Shown: one piece after another, positions 15,689 to 23,406 of the stretch | Position numbering within the stretch: position 1 is the first letter of the stretch | How the letters are laid out: every line of letters starts with the position of its first letter | NCBI GenBank assembly: GCA_002321395.1 | Contig: DCMK01000010.1 | Location: forward strand, 1 to 23,406 | Reading direction: 5' to 3' | From: Caryophanales bacterium UBA1624 | GTDB lineage: Bacteria; Bacillota_I; Bacilli_A; RFN20; CAG-826 | DNA length: 23,406 nt | Notes under the pieces: generated by a model | What the model saw: the letters and a program-made list of their open reading frames with translations, nothing else | The model's database searches: none | Told to the model about the DNA's origin: nothing | Program-made: the position numbers and the translations under genes

Positions 15689-17695
15689 TCATTTCTCTAA
15701 GAGGATGGTCGCCGTGGATAAATATTCCAAAGGAAGTGGGAGAACGTATCGATTTCCTATTTTTTCGAAAGCGACATTTGTCATCTCGCCCGTTTTTAAA
15801 AGAGCCTTAATGGATCCAGGGATGAAATTGTAGAGTTCAAAGGAAAGATTTTCATAGGCGCAATAATTGGCATTAGTCACAAATAGAACGAAACGGTCGC
15901 CTTGCTCATAGAGGAAGGCATAAACCCCGTCTTCTTTGGTTTTCGCAAAGGGTTTTTTGATTTTTGGAAGAAGGTGCTTCTCAAATAGGAAACGGCGCAT
16001 CGGCATAAAGAAAGTGGTATTGTCCGTTCCTTCCAGCGAATAGGGATACACCATGAAATGGCTTCCAATAGCCACCCCTTCTCCCGTCTTATTCATCCTT
16101 GGCCCATAAAGGCCCGAGACAACATCGACGCCCTTTTCGTATTCGATGGAGTAATAATCGCCATTCCTCCGTTGGGAAGTGGCTTTGCAGTGATGCATGC
16201 CATCAATCGGTTCTTCGCCTTCGTACATTTCGAACGTATCGTAGCCATGGCCTTGCCCGCGGAAAGAAACTTTTTTGGCGTGAATAAGACCCAAAAGGCC
16301 CCGGTCTTGGAGTATCGAAGCGGCTACGCCATCCACGAAAACAAAATTGTCTTCAAAAAGCGAGAGAAGCTCTTCATCTTTGAAATTCCATGCGTTCTGC
16401 TCCGAAAGAATGACCACTTCGTTTTGGAAGCGCTTCTTTTTGGAAACGCAATAGGAAAAGCCCATCGAAGAGAAATAGCCAACCGCGTCAAAATCTTTAG
16501 GGACGAGATTCAAGAAGCCTTCCTCATGGGAGTTGTAAACGGTTTTCTCGTCAAGCGGGAAAAGAAGACCCCTCATTTGGCTTGGCAAAAGATGAAGCTT
16601 TTTCACCTCGTTGAGATAAGGCGAAAGCGATTGGATGACCTCGCCATAGCCGAACTCTTCTTGGATGCCGTTGCCAACGTGAGCGAAGATGTTGTAAGTC
16701 ATGCCGCATAAGCCAAGGGGAAGCGCGCTTTCGAGTTGGAAGCCCAAAAACTTTCGGTCTTTCACAAAAAGAGAGAAAGAGGAATTCTCAAGCTCTGGAA
16801 AAATGAGGCAGTCGTCTCCTATAAAGGAACGGTTCACCATCGAGACACGGTTAAAATCGAAATAGTAGCTCTTCGCGCCAAGCTCGCGATAGGCCGGCAT
16901 ATGGATGCGGTCGATCATAACGCCATCGCTAGAAAGGTCTTCGTGAAGCGTCTTCCAATCCCTCGCTTCCATCGCATGATGCCACGGCGTGGAGCTCATA
17001 AGGCCGACATGGGTATTCGCGTTCGCCTTCTTAACGGTTTCGCCGATATCCTTGGCCAAGGAATCAATGATTTCCCAAGAAGCGTCAAGCCATGCTTTGC
17101 GCTCTTCGGAGGGCTTTCCTTTGGAGAGATTCGAAACGAATTCTTCCCGCGTTTCTTTTTTTCCCAAACGCTTCGCGAACTCTTCCATATGAAGCGAGCA
17201 AAAACAACCGCCCCAATCAAGAGGGGGGTGGTTATGGAAGCGGAAATCGTCCTCTACCCAAAGGACGTCTGGTTTGATTTCACGAACATAATAGTCGAGT
17301 TGGTGAAGATAATATTCCCTCCACTCCTCGCTTAAAGGGCAGGCAACGAGATCCGATTGAGTTCCAAAGCGATCGACCATGGTCACGAAATGTTGCCCCT
17401 CTTGGAGCTTTCTCCCTCGATCGAGATGCCCCATTTCCATCCAAGGATTTAAGGAAACGCTGATATTCGCTTTCGCGAATTCTTCTTTCGCTTCCTTCAT
17501 GACCTTAATCCACGAAGCGAGCTCCTCGTCTTTGATGTGGCCGACATTGTGCTCTTCGCCATTAAAAATCAAAATGACGTTTTGAAATCCGAAGGACACG
17601 CAAAAATCCCTGATGCTGGCGATGCGCTCAAAAGCATAATCATCGGGATATATTTGTGCTCGAAGGCAATGGAGGAAGGGCTCGTTTTCTTGCAT
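15689..17695 (-). CDS. Cytoplasmic TIM-barrel glycosidase-like protein
   Basis: A 668-residue protein with no signal peptide. The ATG at 17695 is chosen because AAGGAG (17701-17706) lies 5 bases upstream; an upstream start at 17764 would run through the predicted promoter. The N-terminal half reads like a (beta/alpha)8 barrel: NVILIFNGEEHN (39-50), ISVSLNPWMEMG (78-89), KPDVLWVEDDFRFHNH (141-156), THVGLMSSTPWHH (228-240) and LIFPELENSSFS (297-308). By analogy with clan GH-A enzymes such as GH42, Glu148 and Glu301 are candidate acid/base and nucleophile, but the family is not recognised with confidence. The last ~90 residues look like a small beta domain (FVLFVTNANYCAYENLSFELY). It sits between GH20 and CE15-like genes, consistent with cytoplasmic oligosaccharide breakdown. 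Confidence 0.75.
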   Translation of the reverse strand: MQENEPFLHCLRAQIYPDDYAFERIASIRDFCVSFGFQNVILIFNGEEHNVGHIKDEELASWIKVMKEAKEEFAKANISVSLNPWMEMGHLDRGRKLQEGQHFVTMVDRFGTQSDLVACPLSEEWREYYLHQLDYYVREIKPDVLWVEDDFRFHNHPPLDWGGCFCSLHMEEFAKRLGKKETREEFVSNLSKGKPSEERKAWLDASWEIIDSLAKDIGETVKKANANTHVGLMSSTPWHHAMEARDWKTLHEDLSSDGVMIDRIHMPAYRELGAKSYYFDFNRVSMVNRSFIGDDCLIFPELENSSFSLFVKDRKFLGFQLESALPLGLCGMTYNIFAHVGNGIQEEFGYGEVIQSLSPYLNEVKKLHLLPSQMRGLLFPLDEKTVYNSHEEGFLNLVPKDFDAVGYFSSMGFSYCVSKKKRFQNEVVILSEQNAWNFKDEELLSLFEDNFVFVDGVAASILQDRGLLGLIHAKKVSFRGQGHGYDTFEMYEGEEPIDGMHHCKATSQRRNGDYYSIEYEKGVDVVSGLYGPRMNKTGEGVAIGSHFMVYPYSLEGTDNTTFFMPMRRFLFEKHLLPKIKKPFAKTKEDGVYAFLYEQGDRFVLFVTNANYCAYENLSFELYNFIPGSIKALLKTGEMTNVAFEKIGNRYVLPLPLEYLSTATILLEK

Positions 17696-17708
17696 AGACG
17701 CTCCTTCT

Positions 17709-17727
17709 ATAAGGAATCTTTCCTTAT
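17709..17727. promoter_or_regulatory. Palindrome at the predicted transcript start of the TIM-barrel gene
   Basis: ATAAGGAA and TTCCTTAT form a perfect 8-base inverted repeat around a 3-base spacer, 3 bases downstream of the predicted -10 box and just before the ribosome site. Its position suits a repressor operator or a short 5' mRNA hairpin next to the AAGGAG site. It differs in sequence from the palindrome at 13362-13379, so a different regulator would be involved. Confidence 0.45.
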
Positions 17728-17730
17728 GAA

Positions 17731-17739
17731 AGTATACCA
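17731..17739 (-). promoter_or_regulatory. Extended -10 promoter for the TIM-barrel gene
   Basis: The minus strand reads TGGTATACT, an extended -10 (TGn plus TATACT, 5 of 6 matches), with no convincing -35 at 17 bases, as is usual for extended -10 promoters. It lies about 36 bases before the ATG at 17695 and suggests this gene has its own transcript besides any read-through from the GH20 gene. Confidence 0.45.
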
Positions 17740-17840
17740 TTAGGCTTTTTACAAGCGGTTCCACTATTTTACTTTAAGAAGAATCGGCATCCGCATTCAG
17801 CAAAAAAGGACATTTTGAAAATCGTAGCAATTCCGTTTAT

Positions 17841-19457
17841 TTAGATTTCGCTTGTGGAAATAAACATACGGTAATTATTCATCCTGAAGCCTTCCGGGCG
17901 ATAGAAAGGAAGCTGCTTCGCCTCGAGCTCTTCGACCCTGTCAATATCGCCATTGATATAGGCCAAAAGAGCCCGCTTAGCGTAGCTCAGCCTTTCTTTA
18001 ACCCCGCCAAAGCGCGCGCAATGGATCTCGTATCCGAAAGGCTTATTCTCCTTCATCCATTGATGCTCAAAAGCTTCGATGAAGGAATCGAGCGAGGCAA
18101 GAGCGAGGTCGATTTCCGTTATCTGCTTTCTCAAAAGCTCTTTGTCCTTGGCGGAATACGCCTTATGGATATCGATTCCCAAATAAGCCTTATGGGAAAG
18201 GAAAGAGGCAAGGCGAGATATCGTTTCGAAGAGGTAGCCATAGGGCTCATTCCTTTTCTTGGCTTCGAGGATCTTTTCGGCAATGGCCCCATAGTCAATC
18301 TTATCAATGCCGGATAAATCGACATCCAAAACGCCGCAAAGAGGATCTTGGTAGAAGAGCCCCTTCGATAAAGCGTTCACCGGCATTTCAAGCTCTTCCC
18401 CAACTGTTATCTTATTGACGTCATCAAGCGACTCGAAATCGTCGAAATCAAGGTCGAAGGCTTCTTTGAAATGCTTTTTGATGAGAGCGATATCCTCGAT
18501 TCCCTTGGCAAATTCGCTGGCGGCAAAAAGAAGTGGCAAGGCGGCGTTGATCGAGCAATCTTTGCCATTGTCGCCCCACAAAGTGATTAAGTAATTTTCG
18601 ATTTTATTGCGGCGCATGCTTTCGAAAGAGGCGCGCATGATCGGCAAAGCGGCTTTGTTTTGCGGGGCGAAGCCAACCCAAGTCAATCCGGCGCCCGCGA
18701 ACCAAACGTCCCTCCCCAAAACGCGATAGAATTCAAACATCGCGTCATAGAACTTCGGATCGGTTTGCCCATAGTCCCAATAAGCCACTTCCACATTGTC
18801 CGGCACGTCAAGATGAAGCGCTTTGAGCTTTGAGACGTTCGGAAGGCCATGGGCGAGATAAGAGCCGTCGTCATGGACCATCCGGACGAACATATCGCCC
18901 CACATATGGCAATCAAAACCGTATTTGCTGGCGATCTCAGACACTTTCCTTAAATGCCGAAGCATGAGACCGCTCTGGGCTTCATAACCATGTTCTTGGA
19001 GATGTTTCCCCAAGCCTAGGCGGTAGGCTTCATCCATGCCAATATTCAGGTGCTTCGAAGAGAAGGCTTTCCGTGCGCTCCCAATTAAACGATCCAAGAA
19101 TTCATAAACCTTTGGATCGTCGACGTTGAGGATGTCGTCAAGATCAAGCAAGGGCATGAATTCCTTCTCTTTCGAAGGGTTCGTGAAATGAGCCAAGGTT
19201 TGAAGGCAAGGAATAAGCTCGACGCCTTTCTTTCTGCAATAGGAATCGAATTCTTGAAGTTCGGCGATAGAATATCCGCCCCTCATATAACCGAAATAAG
19301 TCTCGCCTTCGACTTCGTAAATATCCTCGCTATAAAGTTCGATGGTGTCATAACCCATCTTGGAAAGCATATCCACGAAGCGGAAAAATTCTGTTTTCGA
19401 AAGCACGCCATTGCGCGAAACGTCGATCATTGCGCCAAAATGCTTAAAGCCTTTCAT
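17841..19457 (-). CDS. GH20 beta-N-acetylhexosaminidase
   Basis: A 538-residue cytoplasmic glycosidase with no signal peptide. It resembles the compact GH20 type seen in streptococci, which lacks the usual N-terminal domain. The barrel opens with GAMIDVSRNG, then KMGYDTIELYSEDIYE, GVELIPCLQTLAH, and the catalytic Asp142-Glu143 pair in LNIGMDEAYRLGLGKH (Glu as acid/base, Asp to orient the substrate acetamido group). CHMWGDMF and NYLITLWGDNG are further conserved barrel strands. The C-terminal helical region ends in RFGGVKERLSYAKRALLAYINGDIDRVEELE, also typical of this type. It would release terminal GlcNAc or GalNAc from imported oligosaccharides. GAGG lies 7 bases before the ATG. A 145-base gap separates it from the next gene downstream. 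Confidence 0.93.
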   Translation of the reverse strand: MKGFKHFGAMIDVSRNGVLSKTEFFRFVDMLSKMGYDTIELYSEDIYEVEGETYFGYMRGGYSIAELQEFDSYCRKKGVELIPCLQTLAHFTNPSKEKEFMPLLDLDDILNVDDPKVYEFLDRLIGSARKAFSSKHLNIGMDEAYRLGLGKHLQEHGYEAQSGLMLRHLRKVSEIASKYGFDCHMWGDMFVRMVHDDGSYLAHGLPNVSKLKALHLDVPDNVEVAYWDYGQTDPKFYDAMFEFYRVLGRDVWFAGAGLTWVGFAPQNKAALPIMRASFESMRRNKIENYLITLWGDNGKDCSINAALPLLFAASEFAKGIEDIALIKKHFKEAFDLDFDDFESLDDVNKITVGEELEMPVNALSKGLFYQDPLCGVLDVDLSGIDKIDYGAIAEKILEAKKRNEPYGYLFETISRLASFLSHKAYLGIDIHKAYSAKDKELLRKQITEIDLALASLDSFIEAFEHQWMKENKPFGYEIHCARFGGVKERLSYAKRALLAYINGDIDRVEELEAKQLPFYRPEGFRMNNYRMFISTSEI

Positions 19458-19567
19458 AGTTTTACCTCAGCCGCAATTATTCTAAGAAGAAGAGACTCCC
19501 GGAAAAAAGGAAGATAATAAAAAAGGTAACAAAGGGAACCCAAAAGCAAAATAGATGAACTATGAAA

Positions 19568-19592
19568 AGAGGCGCGGTTGGCCCGCGCCTCT
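19568..19592 (-). terminator. Rho-independent terminator of the InlB-repeat gene
   Basis: On the minus strand AGAGGCGCGG and CCGCGCCTCT form a perfect 10-base-pair GC-rich stem with a 5-base loop (GCCAA), followed by TTTC. It begins about 20 bases after the TAA stop of the gene at 19612-21312. The short T-run is the only weak point. It separates that gene from the GH20 gene. Confidence 0.75.
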
Positions 19593-19611
19593 AAGAGTGA
19601 ACGTTTGTTTC

Positions 19612-21312
19612 CTAAGCGTGGAAAGCTTTAACGTTGGAAATGTAGAAGAAGTGGTTATTTGAGGACGTTCCTAGATCGAAAGAGAGCCCTTCTTCGCCAG
19701 AAAGCATCTTCTCGGACAAAGAGACGATGTATTCCTTGTTTTCGAAATGGTTGACCACAGACATCCCAATGCGAGTGATTTCGATTTGGAAGTTCAACCA
19801 GGTATTTGCGATGGAGTCCGCCGTGTTATTTGTTGGGTTATTCGGTTTGCTGCCGCTGTTCCCGAAGTCTTGTCCTTCGAAGGCGAGCTTTTCTTGACCG
19901 TTCCATGAACCAAGGGCGAAGCGAACCCCCTTTCCCTCGGCGAAGAGGGAATTGAAGTCGATTTTCGGGTAGCTTACGGTCAAAGGTTTCGAGGCATTCC
20001 CCAATGCGCCAACGCCATCGAACGAAAGAGCGGTCGTTTCCTTCCATTGCGTGTATGGAGCCCCGCTCTCGGAATCCCTTTCTGAACGGGTCTTGAGGAG
20101 CCCATTCTCAACGCTTATGTCCTTCTTTGAGGAGAAGTCAAACAGATTATGCTCGCCATTAACGATGCGGGGATGCCCAATCCAATAGTGGCGGTTATAT
20201 TTATTTGTCCCCAAACCTATTTTGATGCCAGCAGCCCCGTTGCTCTCATCTTCTGAAAGGTCGTAAGAAATTTCTTTGCAACTGTAGACATCGCTGGTGC
20301 CAGGCTTGGCCTTCGCAACCGCTCTAAGCTTCACCGCTTCTCCCTCGAGGTAAAAATAAGCCTTTGCACAGTTTAAATAGTCAATGCTACCGTTTGAATT
20401 GTTTTTGAGTAGTTCTTCGCCATTGATAAAGATGCTTGATCCGTTTTGGTAGCAGCCAAGCTCCATCATCATAATTTTTCCGCCTTTGAGCATCGCCTTG
20501 AAATCAATATTCGGAAGGACGATGTTCTGCGTCTCGAGCGCATCAGTACTCGACCTATTGGGGGAAACGAAAACTCCGTCATTGGATCTTGATTCACCAC
20601 CAAATGCTTTGATGAGTTCCGCTTTCTTCGCCGAATCAACTTGACCATCCGACCAAGCGAGTTGGCTAAAAGCGCCATCGAGGTTTTGGACGGTGATCGC
20701 TTTTTCGTCGTCAGATTTGACATTCGAAGATTGCCCGTAGGTAAGTTTCACCTCTTCATATTTTTGGCCGTCTCTCTTCCACCTCGCAACAAGATCGACG
20801 TTGCCAGTCACGGGTTTGGTGAAATCAAACTTTTTGCCATCTGCGTACCAGCCATCGAAAGTATAGGAATCATAATAGTCATCCGCTTCTCTTGTCGGAG
20901 CGGCCGGCTCGCTCGCTAACGCGTTATATTCAACGTCTTGGCTCTCAACGGCCGTTCCGCCGTTGGAATCGAAAGTAACTTTCGGCGTGAGCTTAGCGAC
21001 ATAGCGATCATCCTCCGGGGTAAGCTCTTTGAAATAGGCCGTAAGCGAAAAATCGCCGCCTTCTTCGATAGTGCCGTTTGCCGGCGCTTCGAATTGGTGT
21101 TCGCCCAAGGAAGAACAATTCGCCCAGAATTCTTTCGACCCATGGGAAGCGAAGGTCGGAGCGACGGCTGCATAGTGCTTCCAAACAACAGCATCGGAAT
21201 TATAGTTGGCGAGAACATCGACGACGCCGACCGTTTCGTTCAACAAAATCCCGCCGAAGGTGCCGGTCGATAAAAGGCCGATCAAAGCGAGAGCAACGGT
21301 TTTCTTTTTCAT
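19612..21312 (-). CDS. Secreted InlB-repeat protein with a duplicated C-terminal domain
   Basis: A 566-residue protein with a signal peptide (MKKKTVALALIGLLSTGTFG) and no lipobox, LPXTG or C-terminal anchor. Residues about 45-108 resemble the short module often seen in Firmicutes surface proteins (HYAAVAPTFASHGSKEFWANC). Residues about 111-179 are a clear InlB B-repeat (Listeria-Bacteroides repeat): VTFDSNGGTAVESQ ... YTFDGWYADGKKFDF ... VDLVARWK. The rest consists of two related halves: LPNIDFKAMLKGGK (266-279) corresponds to YPKIDFNSLFAEGK (448-461), and each half ends in an LGTxxxNxHxxI pattern. These halves look like beta-sandwich, possibly glycan-binding domains. AAGGAGA precedes the ATG and a good terminator follows, so it is probably monocistronic. 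Function is inferred as surface or secreted binding; no catalytic motif was seen. Confidence 0.85.
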   Translation of the reverse strand: MKKKTVALALIGLLSTGTFGGILLNETVGVVDVLANYNSDAVVWKHYAAVAPTFASHGSKEFWANCSSLGEHQFEAPANGTIEEGGDFSLTAYFKELTPEDDRYVAKLTPKVTFDSNGGTAVESQDVEYNALASEPAAPTREADDYYDSYTFDGWYADGKKFDFTKPVTGNVDLVARWKRDGQKYEEVKLTYGQSSNVKSDDEKAITVQNLDGAFSQLAWSDGQVDSAKKAELIKAFGGESRSNDGVFVSPNRSSTDALETQNIVLPNIDFKAMLKGGKIMMMELGCYQNGSSIFINGEELLKNNSNGSIDYLNCAKAYFYLEGEAVKLRAVAKAKPGTSDVYSCKEISYDLSEDESNGAAGIKIGLGTNKYNRHYWIGHPRIVNGEHNLFDFSSKKDISVENGLLKTRSERDSESGAPYTQWKETTALSFDGVGALGNASKPLTVSYPKIDFNSLFAEGKGVRFALGSWNGQEKLAFEGQDFGNSGSKPNNPTNNTADSIANTWLNFQIEITRIGMSVVNHFENKEYIVSLSEKMLSGEEGLSFDLGTSSNNHFFYISNVKAFHA

Positions 21313-21716
21313 CTTTTTCTCCTTTGCACAACGATGGATATGCCCTTCCGCTCAAGCGAGTCGGATAAACAAAACGCACCTTATGCTCTTTTGTGACCCT
21401 ATTTTCTAGGAATGGGCTCTTAACCACAAGAAAACAGGGGCAAATGGTAAAAAAGAAGTACCATAAAAAAAGAAATGATACCGCTTACATTGCGCTTTAT
21501 CGGCGAAAGCAAGGGGAATTCGCCATTGCTTGCGCATCAAACAAGGGCGGGAAAGCCCCACCACCCCCCAAAGGAAAACAACCCTTATCGCGAACGACCG
21601 TTCTCCGTAAGGAAATAGGAAAGCGTTTCACCGATCGTCGCTTTGGACCTTCCAGTTTAGAAACGATCCTCATCTTGCGCGGCTCTATATAAGCGCGAGG
21701 AATCGTACGTAAAAGG
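21313..21716. other. 404-base intergenic stretch with a possible promoter
   Basis: No convincing gene is seen; the short open frames here lack recognisable protein features. On the minus strand a possible promoter for the InlB-repeat gene is TTGTGG (21424-21429), 17 bases, then GAAAAT (21401-21406), about 90 bases before its ATG. Small inverted repeats are present: ATGGTA/TACCAT (21444-21464) and GGCGAA/TTCGCC (21502-21524). No T-rich terminator for the GH95 gene was found. Confidence 0.4.
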
Positions 21717-23406
21717 CTAAAAGTCCCAGCCGATTTTTTCCGAAACGAGATTGTTGACCTTTAATTTCAACCGGTAGCGATCAACCTCTAGCTCCGAGGC
21801 AGGATGAATCACCGCCAAGGCGCCTTTATCCGTTTCACAAGCTCCTTTGGAAGCGAGCACAAGCTTATAGGTGGCTCTCCCTTTGCTGGAAAGCGAGTAA
21901 GTTCGGTCGACATATCGATTTTCCTTCTCCATGCGAGCGATTTCTTTATAGTGGGCATCGCTCCCATCGGCTCTAAAAAGCACAGCAGGCGCCTCTTCCT
22001 TCCAAGAAAGCAAGACGCCTTCTTCTTGATACTCTGCTTTGAAATCGGTTGGGATCTTGGCTTCTTCCACTTCTTCGAACCCAATGAAAGAATAAGTTTT
22101 CCCCACCTCCGTCTTAAGCGTCAAAAAACCACCGCTTCTCTTGAAGGGGACCAACCCCCTCCCGTCATAAACTTTTGTCCCTGCGCCGATTCCCCGATAA
22201 AAGACAACGAGCTCTTTCCCGGAGAGGGAACAAATCCTTAAATCCATCAGCCGACCATCCTTGTAAGCGAAGGAAACTTCGAAATTCCCTCTTCCTTTCA
22301 AACCTTTGACGTTGATGTCCTGCCAAGAGGAAGGAATGGCCGGAAGGATGGAAAGATAACCTTCGTGGCTCTGCAAAAGCATCTCCGCCATGCCCGCTAA
22401 GGCGCCGAAGTTCCCGTCTATTTGAAAAGGTGGGTGAACGTCCCAAAGATTGGGGTGCGTCTTGAAGCGAAGAAGGTTCTTCAAAAGCAAGTAAGCGTGA
22501 TCGCCCTCCCCGACCCTAGCATAAGAGCAAAGGCGATGGGCCAAAGCCCAACCGGTCGAGAAATCGCCGCGATATTGCAGCGTCAGCTTGGCGGCATCAA
22601 GCCAAGCGGGAGTATTGTGGCTAATGAGATTCCCCGGCATAAGGCCCACCAGCTGTGAGAGGTGGCGATGGCCGTATTCTCCGATTTCGCCGTAAAAATG
22701 CTCTTCGCCATATTCTTTGATTTGGCCCGAATAGCCAATTTCGACAGGGGAATAATGGGACGCTTCCCTGCCTTCTTCTTTTGTTGTTTCGTCGGAAACC
22801 CCCAAAATCTTCGCGAATCTCAAATCGTTTCTGGCGTTTTCTTCGAGCCACTGTTCATCGAAAGCGCATCCTACGGTATGGTAATATTGCTGCTTCGCTT
22901 GCCCGTTTTCCCAATGGCCCGAAAGAATCTGCTCCGGGGAAGCGCTGAAAGAGCACAAATAGGCGTCGCCATATTTCTTGACGCATTTTAAGAAGAACTT
23001 GGCCGTCCCATGGCTCGCCAAAAAGGCGTATTCCTTAAGAAGCGTTTCCTCTTGCGTGTAATCGTAGGCATCGACGAAAAGCTGCGCCGTCATTCCTCCC
23101 GTCCCAGGGCCGGAGTGGGTATTGGGGTTGAGGCCTTCGATCTCATAGGCGAAAGCCCCGGTTCCAATCGTCCAACCGCAATCCGAGGATTCTTTTCCAA
23201 GGACATCAGCAACCCATTCCTTGGCGTTTTCCATCGCCTTCGGAAGATAGGCCTTGAAGAAGTCTTTGTAGGGCTCGAAGGTTTCCGCAAGATTGGTTAT
23301 GAAAGCGGGCCAATAGTTCATTTGAACGTTGATGTTATGCCAAAAGCCGCTCCCCCATGGCGATTTGTCGTGAGCGCTCCAAACGCCTTGCAAAGAAGAA
23401 GGCAAG
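21717..23406 (-). CDS. GH95 alpha-L-fucosidase-type enzyme, N-terminus outside the window
   Basis: The last 562 or so residues of a GH95 enzyme; the reading frame is open at the right edge, so the N-terminal beta-sandwich domain and the true start are missing. Conserved blocks of the helical barrel are clear: PSSLQGVW, WHNINVQMNYWPAFITNLAE, ASPEQI, YGHRHLSQLVGLMPG, DFSTGWALAHRLCSYARV, and NLWDVHPPFQIDGNFGALAGMAEMLLQSH. By comparison with the characterised bifidobacterial enzyme, the two Asn of NIN, Glu of SPEQ and Asp of QIDGNFG are the likely catalytic residues. GH95 enzymes remove alpha-1,2-linked L-fucose; some act on alpha-L-galactose. The last ~120 residues look like an added Fn3-like domain (PTDFKAEYQEEGVLLSWKEE). 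Whether it is secreted cannot be judged without the N-terminus. Confidence 0.93.
   Translation of the reverse strand, partial: LPSSLQGVWSAHDKSPWGSGFWHNINVQMNYWPAFITNLAETFEPYKDFFKAYLPKAMENAKEWVADVLGKESSDCGWTIGTGAFAYEIEGLNPNTHSGPGTGGMTAQLFVDAYDYTQEETLLKEYAFLASHGTAKFFLKCVKKYGDAYLCSFSASPEQILSGHWENGQAKQQYYHTVGCAFDEQWLEENARNDLRFAKILGVSDETTKEEGREASHYSPVEIGYSGQIKEYGEEHFYGEIGEYGHRHLSQLVGLMPGNLISHNTPAWLDAAKLTLQYRGDFSTGWALAHRLCSYARVGEGDHAYLLLKNLLRFKTHPNLWDVHPPFQIDGNFGALAGMAEMLLQSHEGYLSILPAIPSSWQDINVKGLKGRGNFEVSFAYKDGRLMDLRICSLSGKELVVFYRGIGAGTKVYDGRGLVPFKRSGGFLTLKTEVGKTYSFIGFEEVEEAKIPTDFKAEYQEEGVLLSWKEEAPAVLFRADGSDAHYKEIARMEKENRYVDRTYSLSSKGRATYKLVLASKGACETDKGALAVIHPASELEVDRYRLKLKVNNLVSEKIGWDF

Noticed and set aside
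17696..17764. Upstream start at 17764 for the TIM-barrel gene
   Set aside because: The extension would run through the extended -10 promoter and palindrome, while ATG 17695 has AAGGAG 5 bases upstream.
21618..21631. Catabolite-response-like site GGAAAGCGTTTCAC
   Set aside because: It has mismatches at three positions and lies about 300 bases from the nearest downstream start, so it may be chance.
21393..21692. 99-codon plus-strand open frame in the intergenic region
   Set aside because: Its composition is basic and low-complexity, with no ribosome site or recognisable domain.

Overview
The window looks like a carbohydrate-use locus from a Gram-positive, Bacillota-type bacterium, probably an uncultured gut member of the Bacilli or a neighbouring lineage. 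The reasons are lipoprotein signal peptides with Ser-rich tails after the lipobox Cys, AGGAGG-like ribosome binding sites, an ABC sugar importer of the type that borrows a shared ATPase, Ig-like and InlB-repeat surface proteins, and a GH20 of the type known from streptococci. TGA is used as a stop, so the standard bacterial code fits. The lineage is an inference from gene style, not from a marker gene. No RNA genes, transposases, phage genes or CRISPR arrays were seen.

Region 1 (13330 down to 10, minus strand) is a tightly packed seven-gene run that reads as one operon. In transcription order it encodes: a lipoprotein with a tyrosine-phosphatase-type domain; a sugar-binding lipoprotein; two permeases; a 1000-residue secreted Ig-like protein; a DUF4838 lipoprotein; and a BIG2 lipoprotein. 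Gaps are 2 to 25 bases. The first and last genes share a related C-terminal module. No ATPase gene is present.

Region 2 (13331 to 15526) holds the divergent control region, with a strong palindrome near the predicted operon promoter. It is followed on the plus strand by an AraC-family regulator and a cytoplasmic CE15-like esterase.

Region 3 (15527 to 23406) is on the minus strand. It encodes a cytoplasmic TIM-barrel glycosidase-like protein, a GH20 beta-N-acetylhexosaminidase, a secreted InlB-repeat protein with an internal duplication, and the C-terminal part of a GH95 alpha-L-fucosidase-type enzyme that runs off the right edge. A good hairpin terminator follows the InlB-repeat gene.

Working model (inference): surface lipoproteins and secreted adhesin-like proteins capture and trim a glycan, the ABC system imports oligosaccharides using an ATPase encoded elsewhere, and the cytoplasmic enzymes (GH95, GH20, GH-like, CE15-like) take them apart under AraC control. 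GH95 plus GH20 point to fucosylated, N-acetylhexosamine-containing host glycans. The CE15-like and DUF4838 proteins point to uronic-acid-bearing polymers, so the substrate is not settled. The least ordinary element is the exported phosphatase-like lipoprotein heading the transport operon.
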